64,000 nucleotides of DNA from an uncultured Clostridia bacterium (GTDB lineage Bacteria; Bacillota; Clostridia; Christensenellales; Borkfalkiaceae), in the NCBI GenBank assembly GCA_934271065.1, contig CAKQQQ010000008.1, forward strand, positions 1-64,000, given 5' to 3'. Every line of letters begins with the position of its first letter. Within the stretch, counting starts at the first letter, position 1. Of this stretch, positions 8,676-16,688 are shown one piece after another. Under the pieces are notes generated by a model, which did not search any database, was not told where the DNA came from, and saw only the letters and a list, made by a program, of their open reading frames with translations. A program made the translations under genes and the position numbers.

Positions 8676-9380
8676 TTATTCGGCTAAACGCTTGAATTCT
8701 TTACGCAGTTTATATACTATTTTCTTTTCGAGCCGCGATATGTAACTTTGGGATATGCCGAGAATGTCGGCGACTTCTTTTTGCGTAAGTTCTTCTTCGC
8801 CGAACAGCCCGAAACGCAAGTCCATTATCTGCTTTTCGCGCGGGGATAACCGCTCTATCGCTTCCCTTAACGTTCTGGCTTCGTCTGCGTTTTCCATATC
8901 TTTATACACCACGTCGCTATCCGTGCCGAGTACGTCAGACAGTAATAGTTCGTTGCCTTCCCAATCGACGTTCAAAGGCTCGTCGAGAGAGATTTCGCCC
9001 TTTATTCTGACTATCTTTCTAAGATACATCAGTATTTCGTTTTCGATACACCGCGACGCGTAAGTGGCGAGTTTTATGTTCTTGTCGGCGTTGAACGTGT
9101 TGACGGCTTTGATAAGCCCTATCGTTCCGACGGATATAAGGTCGTCGAGTTCCACGCCCGTGTTGTCGAATTTACGCGCGACGTATACCACGAGCCTTAA
9201 ATTATGCTCTATAAGATCGTTTTTAACACGCTCTTCGCCCCTGCCGAGCAGCGAGATCTTCTCCTGTTCTTCGTCGGGAGTATAGGGCGTCGGCAACGCG
9301 TCCGCGCCCGTTATATAGTGAACGTAACCTTCGCAACCGCCGAAAATTTTTCTTAATATCGCTCTTATTTTTTCAAACAT
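8676..9380 (-). CDS. sigE: Sporulation sigma factor SigE (pro-sigma-E)
   Basis: This is the mother-cell sigma factor of early sporulation, made as an inactive precursor. The 234-residue protein has an amphipathic pro-sequence ending near YVHYITGADALP, which aligns with the Bacillus cleavage region. Regions 2.1-2.4 contain NLRLVVYVARKF, SVGTIGLIKAVNTF and ATYASRCIENEILM. Region 4 carries the helix-turn-helix TQKEVADILGISQSYISRLE. It starts after GGAGCGG and lies 10 bp downstream of the gene for its protease SpoIIGA, the standard spoIIG operon. Absence of features typical of sigK, together with this context, makes the call firm. Confidence 0.97.
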   Translation of the reverse strand: MFEKIRAILRKIFGGCEGYVHYITGADALPTPYTPDEEQEKISLLGRGEERVKNDLIEHNLRLVVYVARKFDNTGVELDDLISVGTIGLIKAVNTFNADKNIKLATYASRCIENEILMYLRKIVRIKGEISLDEPLNVDWEGNELLLSDVLGTDSDVVYKDMENADEARTLREAIERLSPREKQIMDLRFGLFGEEELTQKEVADILGISQSYISRLEKKIVYKLRKEFKRLAE

Positions 9381-9390
9381 AAACCGCTCC

Positions 9391-10209
9391 TTACGCCATA
9401 ATCGGGCTTAAAAGCAAATCGAAACCGTCGTCTTCGCCGAACGCAGCGTCGCTCACGCCCATAACTACGTTATTTATTATATTCGGACGAGTTCCCGTAT
9501 ATATCACGATACGGTCGGGTTTGTAAATTTTTATTTTTTTACGCCCCGTAACCGTCTTTATTTCAAACTCGCCGAGATAATAAACGGACAGGTCTTTTTT
9601 GAAAAACGCTTTGCCGAACGCACGCGCGGAACATATCGCCACGGGGCAGGAAAGCGGCGGATATACGAGCCTGTTGCCGCTGTCGATAAACCCGCGAAAG
9701 GCGTAACTTTCGTCGCCGAACGTAAGCGAACAATCGGCGGAGAACTCGAACGCGGTCTTTCTGCGGTAGAGTTTTTTAACCGCCCGCGCAATAGCGAAAT
9801 ACAGTATAAAACAACACGCCAGACAAAACCCTACGGGGAGTTTTCCGTCCGAAAACGTAGTAAGAACGTCGTAATTTACGCCAAGCAGCGCGGCTGTGGC
9901 GGCAACGCCGCCGCCGAACAGAAAGGTATAAAACAAAAACAGATAATAGCAGAATATATACTCCTTCGCGGTTCTGAATTTACCCGACGCGGCGACGAGC
10001 AAAAAACCGAGAACGACGCGCGCGACGAAAAGCGCGCCCTTATTCACGGATATTAAAGGAACGAGCAGCGCGGCGACCGCGCCCGTCAGCGACGAGACGC
10101 ACACGCCGAAAGCCTTACTATCGAGTTTTAACGTTTTTCTCGCCAGCAAAAGCAACAACGCGTCGATCAGAAAGTTATCGAGAAAAACGTATTCCGCATA
10201 AACGACCAT
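9391..10209 (-). CDS. spoIIGA: Sigma-E processing peptidase SpoIIGA
   Basis: SpoIIGA is the membrane aspartic protease that removes the pro-sequence of SigE at the sporulation septum. This 272-residue version has five N-terminal membrane segments (about residues 5-145) and a cytoplasmic domain with the active-site motif DSGN at residues 176-179. It is somewhat shorter than the roughly 309-residue Bacillus protein. It is the first gene of the operon with sigE. Its -10 box TATAAT lies only 6 bp before the ATG and no Shine-Dalgarno is present, so the message appears leaderless. Confidence 0.93.
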   Translation of the reverse strand: MVVYAEYVFLDNFLIDALLLLLARKTLKLDSKAFGVCVSSLTGAVAALLVPLISVNKGALFVARVVLGFLLVAASGKFRTAKEYIFCYYLFLFYTFLFGGGVAATAALLGVNYDVLTTFSDGKLPVGFCLACCFILYFAIARAVKKLYRRKTAFEFSADCSLTFGDESYAFRGFIDSGNRLVYPPLSCPVAICSARAFGKAFFKKDLSVYYLGEFEIKTVTGRKKIKIYKPDRIVIYTGTRPNIINNVVMGVSDAAFGEDDGFDLLLSPIMA

Positions 10210-10215
10210 ACGGCG

Positions 10216-10280
10216 ATTATAATACTTTCAAACGCCCCTTTTTTGACTGTTTTTTTGTATTGATAGCGTATTTTGTCAAA
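10216..10280 (-). promoter_or_regulatory. spoIIGA promoter with a possible Spo0A box
   Basis: TATAAT (10216-10221, minus strand) lies 6 bp before the spoIIGA start. No good -35 hexamer exists at 17-18 bp, as expected for a Spo0A-activated promoter. About 50 bp upstream, at 10271-10280, is TTTTGTCAAA, one base away from the TGTCGAA core of Spo0A boxes. The -10 box is seen; the Spo0A assignment is inferred from the known biology of spoIIG. Confidence 0.45.
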
Positions 10281-10341
10281 ACGCACTCGTTCGCGGCTAT
10301 ACGTTAGAGATTTGGGCTGACGGTTGGCTTGTATTATATGA

Positions 10342-10376
10342 AAAGCGGACTTCGCGTCGTTTGCGAAGTCCGCTTT
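10342..10376 (-). terminator. Terminator of the 883-residue lipoprotein gene
   Basis: A 14-bp stem (AAAGCGGACTTCGC / GCGAAGTCCGCTTT) lies 26 bp past the stop of the lipoprotein gene. Confidence 0.65.
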
Positions 10377-10401
10377 ATTTAAGGATTTATCTTTTTATAA
10401 G

Positions 10402-13053
10402 TTACTTTACTTTAACGTAGCCGCCGCTTACGCTTGAAAAATTCGTTCCCGGTATATCTACGTCGATATGAATCGTTCCGTCGGCGGGAATCACGCATCC
10501 GCTCGGGCTTGTGGAATAACTACTGCCGCTGAACGGGCCGACTTTGACTATTTTACCTTCGTATAATACCGTGCCGCTTGACGAGTAGATTTGAACGGTC
10601 TGCCCTACCTGAAAATATCCCGATTGAACCGACGTCGTTATCCACGCTTCCTTACCTGTCGAAGAGATATTTTGTATCGTGTTCGACACGCCCTTTCCAG
10701 ATTCGACTACAGCGATTTCAACCGTCTTCTGAGTGCTTGTCGACTTGCCCAACGTATAATTTTCCGCCCTGCCTTTCGTTATTCTGAGCGTAAAACTGTT
10801 GAAGTCGTTCTCGATAGAAACTGCCTTTTTCTGATTTCTTTTCAGATATTTAGAACCCGGAGAAGTAAGTTCCAAACCCGCATACCCGTTTACGAGCCTT
10901 AACGCAAGTAATTCGCCTTCTATGGGCGAAAGCGATTCAAGCGACAACTGATCGCCGTTTTGCAGGTTGTTATTCGTCGCAACGTAACCGGTTTTAAGTT
11001 TGATTACGAACGGATTGATTTTGACCGTCCTTGCGGAAGACGTCGCGCCGCCCCATTCGCTCGTCGCGCCGACCACGAAACGATAACTATAAGTGCCTGC
11101 GTTCAGCGGATATTTGCTTGAATCGGTAACTTTTTCCCATTGACCGTCGCCCTTTTTCACTTCGACGTATCTTTCGCCTGCCTGCGCGGGATTGGTGTAG
11201 TTGGTACAGTTGCTTTCGCCTGCCGCGTTCTTTTGCGCAGACTTCGCGCCGACGCTCGTCAGACTTAAATCGCAGGTTTGTTTATCGTACGTTTTACTTA
11301 TATACGGCAGACCTTGCATAGTTGCCGTTCTCTCTTTCACGACCACGGTAAAGTGAACGTATTCCGTGTTTGCGGCATAGTAGTTCTTGCCTTCGGCGTA
11401 TTCGATACGCGCGCGGTATTCGCCCGCGCCCTGCATAGCAAGCGCTTTCGTAGTGCCTACCCACAGGCGTTCGCCGCTTTTTTGTTCCCAGACGACGGTT
11501 TTTTCGCCGTAGCCCGTACCGATTTCAACGTAGCCGGTTACGGGATCGGGAATCGGCTCGCCGACCTTGAACGGCGCGGTATACTCGTCGGCGTTGCCTA
11601 TAACGAAAGTATTGCCGACGCTCGCTTTTACGATGCTTACGCTGATATTGCGCGGATCGACCGAGTAGTTTGCCGAATCAGCACCCTGCTTATTGTAGCC
11701 GTCGTATTCCGCGCCGACGTCCGCGCTCTTCGTGTAAACGTTGAAAATAACGTCGTCGCCTTCGATTTTGCCGACGGGTTCGCCCGAGAAAAATTTTGAA
11801 TTATCGTATGCTTTTTTCCAGTTGATAGTTACCTGTACGGGAGTGATACTCGCTTCGACTTGCGTCTTATCTATTTCGTAGTTGCCCGCGTCTTTACCCG
11901 ACAGTTCTACCGAAAGCACGTCCGCGCCGACTTTTTTACTGGTCATAGTAACGGTAGCGGTAACTTCTTCGCCGTCAACCACGCCGACGAGAGTTGCGGA
12001 CATAGTCGCGTTTCCGTCGTATACCTTGCTTGCCGGTTCTGTAGTAAGCGATTTTTTAGTAACGGCGAAGTCTTTGGTCATCTCGGCGCTCTTCCACTCC
12101 GCGGTGGCTTCGACTACGATTTTTACCGTATATTCGCCGACTGCTTTCGGGGCGGCGGCGACGTATTTATCGTCCGCTTCGGATTTGAGTTTATACCTTA
12201 TAGTGACGTTTCCGCCACCGCTACGCACGACCTGCGCCGCCGTAAGCGAAACGGGCGTTCCGTCGTAAACCTTGTCAAGCGTTACGCCGTCGGCAAGCGC
12301 GACGGTATTGTCTTTCGCGTTGAGCGCGGCGATCGGCTCGGTTCTTTTGGCGTCGCAAACCTTACACTTATAAGTCTTTACGCCTGCCGTACCGTAGCCC
12401 GCGGGCGTGGTAATCTCGCCGTCGTTCCATTCGTGCGCCGCAACGGAATTTCTCTCGCCGGTGTGCGCGCAGGTCGCGGGGTGCCAGTGATTTTCGCTGT
12501 CGTGCGCCCATACGGAATCGTTGAAAGTATGTTCGTGATCCTTTTTACCGATAGCGGCGGTCTTCGTCTGCCCGCACTTGGTACAGGTATAAGTCTTAAC
12601 GCCTTCTTCGGTTTCGGTCGGTTCGGTAGTTACCGTTCCGTCGTCCCAGACGTGCTTTTCAAGCGAGCCTTTCTCGGCGGTATGTTCGCAGGTGGCGGGG
12701 TGCCAATGGTTATTCTCGTCCTTTTCCCATACGTTGGCGTTAAACTTGTGCGTATGCGCAAGTTTAGGCACTTTTTCGGTTTTCTGATAGCCGCAAGTGC
12801 CGCAAGTAAGGGTTTTTAAGCCTTCCGCTTCTTCCGTGGGCTGAGCCGTTACCACGCCCGCTCCGAAATCGTGAGCGGCAAAATCGCGCGTGTCTTTATG
12901 CTTCTTCGTGGTACATTCGTGCCAATGGCTCGTTTCGTCATACTTCCAGTCGGTCGAATATTTATGCTTGTTCTTACTGCAAGCGGTAAATACCGACAAC
13001 GACAACATAACAGTCAGTACGACCGATAGGGTTGTGATAATTTTCTTCTTCAT
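10402..13053 (-). CDS. Repeat-rich surface lipoprotein
   Basis: An 883-residue lipoprotein with a signal peptide ending in the lipobox FTAC (Cys25). Residues about 30-245 hold three to four copies of a His/Trp-rich module with HWHxxTC and paired CxxC motifs (for example CGTCG, CTKCG), a pattern found in many clostridial surface proteins. Residues about 250-700 hold MBG/YDG-type beta domains marked by KVYDGNATM and DAGNYEID, and the C-terminal part is also beta-rich. GGAGG precedes the ATG. It is probably a cell-surface adhesin or scaffold; the ligand is unknown. The next two genes share its CxxC modules. Confidence 0.75.
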   Translation of the reverse strand: MKKKIITTLSVVLTVMLSLSVFTACSKNKHKYSTDWKYDETSHWHECTTKKHKDTRDFAAHDFGAGVVTAQPTEEAEGLKTLTCGTCGYQKTEKVPKLAHTHKFNANVWEKDENNHWHPATCEHTAEKGSLEKHVWDDGTVTTEPTETEEGVKTYTCTKCGQTKTAAIGKKDHEHTFNDSVWAHDSENHWHPATCAHTGERNSVAAHEWNDGEITTPAGYGTAGVKTYKCKVCDAKRTEPIAALNAKDNTVALADGVTLDKVYDGTPVSLTAAQVVRSGGGNVTIRYKLKSEADDKYVAAAPKAVGEYTVKIVVEATAEWKSAEMTKDFAVTKKSLTTEPASKVYDGNATMSATLVGVVDGEEVTATVTMTSKKVGADVLSVELSGKDAGNYEIDKTQVEASITPVQVTINWKKAYDNSKFFSGEPVGKIEGDDVIFNVYTKSADVGAEYDGYNKQGADSANYSVDPRNISVSIVKASVGNTFVIGNADEYTAPFKVGEPIPDPVTGYVEIGTGYGEKTVVWEQKSGERLWVGTTKALAMQGAGEYRARIEYAEGKNYYAANTEYVHFTVVVKERTATMQGLPYISKTYDKQTCDLSLTSVGAKSAQKNAAGESNCTNYTNPAQAGERYVEVKKGDGQWEKVTDSSKYPLNAGTYSYRFVVGATSEWGGATSSARTVKINPFVIKLKTGYVATNNNLQNGDQLSLESLSPIEGELLALRLVNGYAGLELTSPGSKYLKRNQKKAVSIENDFNSFTLRITKGRAENYTLGKSTSTQKTVEIAVVESGKGVSNTIQNISSTGKEAWITTSVQSGYFQVGQTVQIYSSSGTVLYEGKIVKVGPFSGSSYSTSPSGCVIPADGTIHIDVDIPGTNFSSVSGGYVKVK

Positions 13054-13135
13054 TTTTACCTCCGTTATAGATGAACGTATATATTCCGAACCGCCGCTTT
13101 GCGGCGATAAGAAATCGCATTTAACTTTTTCGGTT

Positions 13136-16100
13136 TTATTTTTTAGTGAATACGCCCTTTATCAAGGCTAATAATTCGGATATGGTTTTCTTTTTCACGA
13201 CGAAAAGATATACCGCAAGCCCGCCGATTCCGACGACGGCAACGCCACCGACGGTAATGCCCGCTATCGCGCCGCCCGACAAGCCCTTTTTCTTAACGTC
13301 TTCGTAACGGGCGAAAAGGCTGATTCCGTCGCTTACGACGAACGTATACTCTGCGTCCGTACTTACGACGTTGCCTTTATCGTCTACCCAGCCGACGAAT
13401 TTTTTACCTTTGCCCGCCTTATTCGCGACGACGGTTACGGTGTCGCCGACGATAAGTCGTCCGCCGCCCGTTCCGCCTTCGACGACGACTTCCGTTTTGA
13501 CCTGCTTCGGTATGGTAAGGTCGGAAATCTCGTTACCGTCTTCGTCAAAGTGCTTATCGCAAAATTCGCAGTCTTTATGCGCTTTTACGCCCGTCGTGTT
13601 TTCGGTAGCCGACACTTCGGCTATCAACGCGCCGAATTTATGCGACTTTGCTATAACGAGCGCGTTTGCGTCCGTAACGGGCTTCGTAGCCGCTTCGTCT
13701 TCAAACTTAATCTCGCACCCGCCGCATTTGTAGTAAGCCTTTCTGCCTTCTTTTTTACAGGTTGCGGGTTCTTGGAGTACGAGCGTGGTCTTATGCGTAT
13801 GCGCGAGCGCGGGTTCGATAATATATCCGCAGTCGAGACACACGACGGCTTCGTCTTCGGTCGCTTCCGCCCTGTCGGGGCGATGCGCCGCTTCGTCGTT
13901 GATAGCGACGCAGTTTTTACACTCGTGATAGTGTTTATGCTCGTTTGCCGACAATTCGGTTTTGAAATCGTGAATTATCGTGTCGGCAAGCGTAATTTCT
14001 TTCAGACAAGCCGCGTCTTCGAAAAATTTACCGCACCCTTCGCGCCGACATTCGTAATACTCCGCGTTACCGTCTCTGCCCGCCGAACAAGCCGTCGCTT
14101 CGTGGCGCAGGGCAAGGTGCGATTTGGGAATTACCGCGCTTGCGTCGTTCCACGGCGCAGTACAGGCGGCGTCGAAAAATTCCTTTCCGCAAACCGTGCA
14201 GGCGTACTTATCTTTTACGCCGTCTTCGTCGCAGGTTTCCGATCTGCCGATCTCTTTCATCGTGACGGCTTCGTGCGGACAATCGATTGATCTCGGAGTC
14301 TGTACGGTAAGTTCGAGTTCGGTCAGTTCCTTATTTATTTTGTATATCAGGATTTTAGCACCGGAAAGGCTGAAATCACAAAGCCAGTTTTCCAAAGATA
14401 CTTTACTTACGTCCTGAAACGCTTTGCCTTTCGGTGCTTTTATAATCAGATTTATTTCTATGGGAGTATTAGTAATGAATTTGCCGTCATCAGTAGGTCC
14501 GATGGATTTTATATTCAATTCGTATCCGTTTTTCTCGGAAATTTTCAACGTTTCGGAAGAATTGCCCGTAATGGGTTGCGAAACTTCCAGATCTATCGAC
14601 TGCACTACGTCGTCTACGCGAAGCAGCACGAGCACTACGAGCGCGCCGTCGGTTTCCCTTATTTGTTTGTCGAATACTTCGCCGTGAGTTACCGAGACGC
14701 TTATTTCGTCAACGCTTTCGGGGAATTTACAGTTGGTTTGCGGATTGAAAGCGTACAACATTATGCTGTTTTCAGTAATGTACGTTGTGCGGAAGTTATG
14801 TGAACCGCACAAATAATGGTTGGCATCGCGACCAAGAGACGCTTTGTAATAATAAATCCCCAAATCGACAACGTTACCTTTGAGTACCTGAGAATAAAAC
14901 AGCGGCTCGTACGCCATTCCTTTATAGTACTCCGGCACGTCGATGACGACTTCCTTTATATATTCGTCCGACGAACATTCGGTACATCTTCCGCCGACGA
15001 ATACGTGCGCCTTGAACTCGCCGTACACGCAGCCGCAAACGTCGCCTTCGTATTCGTAGGTGCATTTCGCGCGCGTCTGACAGGTTGCCGTACCGCCGCT
15101 CGGCGTGTGCCTTAAATCAACGTTTTCTTTTCCGCAATATTTGCAAAATCCAAGGTGCATATAAGTGCCGTCGTTGTTTTTGAACGACCTGAACTCGTAC
15201 TTATGCCCCGTTTTGGCAAGGTATTCGTGTCCGCATTCTTCACATTTCGCGCCGCTCGTACACGTCTGAACGCCGCCGCCGTGTTTTTCTTTTACGACGT
15301 TGCCGCTTGCGTCTTTTTTGACTTCGCCGCAAACGCATTTATAGACGTGGCAGGTATCGTCCGTCTCGTCGGGCGAAACGGAAAAGGCGTGCTTCGCGTC
15401 GGGGTTGATCAGTTCTCCGCACGTTTTACACGACGCATTACAATCGCCGTAAAAATCGTGTCTTGCGTACTGCGAGCCTTTGTCGAGCGCGACGCAAACG
15501 CCGGGGCAATCGGGATCGTCGCAACGTCTGTAACCGTGATGTTCGTAATCGATTTTGCCGAAATCGCTCCATTTATGTTCGTGTCCGCCTTCCGTCTTTT
15601 CGATTCTAAGCGGAATCTCGCAAGTCTGCCCGTCCGCCGCTCTTACGGTAACGTATATCGTTCCGCCGTCCATAGCGTTGACGGCGGTTATGCGATAGTT
15701 ACAGATGGATTCGTCGTAGCCGCCAGAAGCGAGCAGTTCGTCCATACCGATCGGCGCGTCTTTTACCGAGTAAGTGTACGGACCTTCCGCGCCCCTTATC
15801 CATATACCCGTGTCGGCATACGGCGTGCAGAGTTTGCCCGTTATCTGAACGCCGATAACGGGTTGCACGGAGTACTCGTATCCCACGTAAGTCATACCTT
15901 TGGAGATAATGAAATCCATTTGTATCGCCGTAGTGATCGAGTTTCGCCCGGCGGTGTCCCAAAGTTCTATATCTTTACCCTTACCGAGTTCCGCGCCCGA
16001 AACTTTAAGTTTTTTCTTTATGACTTCTTGATTGCTCGACAAGGTATAGCCCGTTTTCGGCGTGAAAGCGACTCGTATACAATACGCCACTTTATGCTCG

Positions 16101-16450
16101 ACGAGTTGATTTTCAACCCTGCTCCAAGGGAACGAAGAGCTGCCTTTAGTCCACAGCGTTTGCTTTTGCCCGTTGCGGAAAACGGCTTCGAGCGTTGCGG
16201 TATAGTTTGCGCCCGACGGCGTTTTAAGGGTTTTCGCCGTTTCGTCTTCAAAGTCGAAAACGCCGACTAAGCCTTCGCCTACGCCTGCCCTTTTGAACGA
16301 GACTTCGAGCGTGTCGATAACGGTATCCGCCGCGCGCGCTTTGTCCGTCGGCACTATCGCCGCCGCGCCTATCAAAACCATAACGCAAGCCGTAACAAAG
16401 CCGAGAATAATAGTCAGAAGTTTAAGTTTGCACGTTTCGTTTGTTTTCAT
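13136..16450 (-). CDS. Large exported Cys/His-rich repeat protein with C-terminal membrane anchor
   Basis: A 1104-residue exported protein. The signal peptide is at residues 1-40 (LLTIILGFVTACVMVLIGAA, then ARAAD). The body has many CxxC and HxH modules such as CKTCGE, CEECGH, CKYCGK and CTVCGKEF, and near the C-terminus an InlB/Flg_new beta repeat (VGDTVTVVANK, FVGWVDD). A final hydrophobic helix (AIAGITVGGVAVVGIGGLA) followed by VKKK anchors it in the membrane; there is no LPxTG. I start it at 16450, where the signal peptide begins. The frame is open upstream but reads unlike protein. No strong ribosome site is seen. Confidence 0.7.
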   Translation of the reverse strand: MKTNETCKLKLLTIILGFVTACVMVLIGAAAIVPTDKARAADTVIDTLEVSFKRAGVGEGLVGVFDFEDETAKTLKTPSGANYTATLEAVFRNGQKQTLWTKGSSSFPWSRVENQLVEHKVAYCIRVAFTPKTGYTLSSNQEVIKKKLKVSGAELGKGKDIELWDTAGRNSITTAIQMDFIISKGMTYVGYEYSVQPVIGVQITGKLCTPYADTGIWIRGAEGPYTYSVKDAPIGMDELLASGGYDESICNYRITAVNAMDGGTIYVTVRAADGQTCEIPLRIEKTEGGHEHKWSDFGKIDYEHHGYRRCDDPDCPGVCVALDKGSQYARHDFYGDCNASCKTCGELINPDAKHAFSVSPDETDDTCHVYKCVCGEVKKDASGNVVKEKHGGGVQTCTSGAKCEECGHEYLAKTGHKYEFRSFKNNDGTYMHLGFCKYCGKENVDLRHTPSGGTATCQTRAKCTYEYEGDVCGCVYGEFKAHVFVGGRCTECSSDEYIKEVVIDVPEYYKGMAYEPLFYSQVLKGNVVDLGIYYYKASLGRDANHYLCGSHNFRTTYITENSIMLYAFNPQTNCKFPESVDEISVSVTHGEVFDKQIRETDGALVVLVLLRVDDVVQSIDLEVSQPITGNSSETLKISEKNGYELNIKSIGPTDDGKFITNTPIEINLIIKAPKGKAFQDVSKVSLENWLCDFSLSGAKILIYKINKELTELELTVQTPRSIDCPHEAVTMKEIGRSETCDEDGVKDKYACTVCGKEFFDAACTAPWNDASAVIPKSHLALRHEATACSAGRDGNAEYYECRREGCGKFFEDAACLKEITLADTIIHDFKTELSANEHKHYHECKNCVAINDEAAHRPDRAEATEDEAVVCLDCGYIIEPALAHTHKTTLVLQEPATCKKEGRKAYYKCGGCEIKFEDEAATKPVTDANALVIAKSHKFGALIAEVSATENTTGVKAHKDCEFCDKHFDEDGNEISDLTIPKQVKTEVVVEGGTGGGRLIVGDTVTVVANKAGKGKKFVGWVDDKGNVVSTDAEYTFVVSDGISLFARYEDVKKKGLSGGAIAGITVGGVAVVGIGGLAVYLFVVKKKTISELLALIKGVFTKK

Positions 16451-16634
16451 CTTTTTGTGTTTTACGTCCTTGTCAATAGTGGTTCGCTTTATTAAACAGG
16501 CGATATAAACGTATCGCTTGAAATAAAGTTCCCTTATATTATACGAAAACGAAAAAATTCCGCCCCTACCCAAACCCCCAAAAGGTATGGAAAACGAAAA
16601 AATATTTTGTGAAATTTTCAAAATATATAAAAAA

Positions 16635-16662
16635 CGAACCCCGTTCGTGAAAACGGAGTTCG
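16635..16662 (-). terminator. Rho-independent terminator of the phosphatase gene
   Basis: On the minus strand a stem (CGAACTCCGTT / AACGGGGTTCG) is followed by a run of T residues, about 27 bp beyond the stop of the phosphatase gene. Confidence 0.7.
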
Positions 16663-16688
16663 CTCTATTATTTTCGTCTGATTTTTAG

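Noticed and set aside
15155..16270. 371-codon plus-strand frame
   Set aside because: It is antisense to the exported Cys-rich protein whose signal peptide, repeats and anchor are clear.
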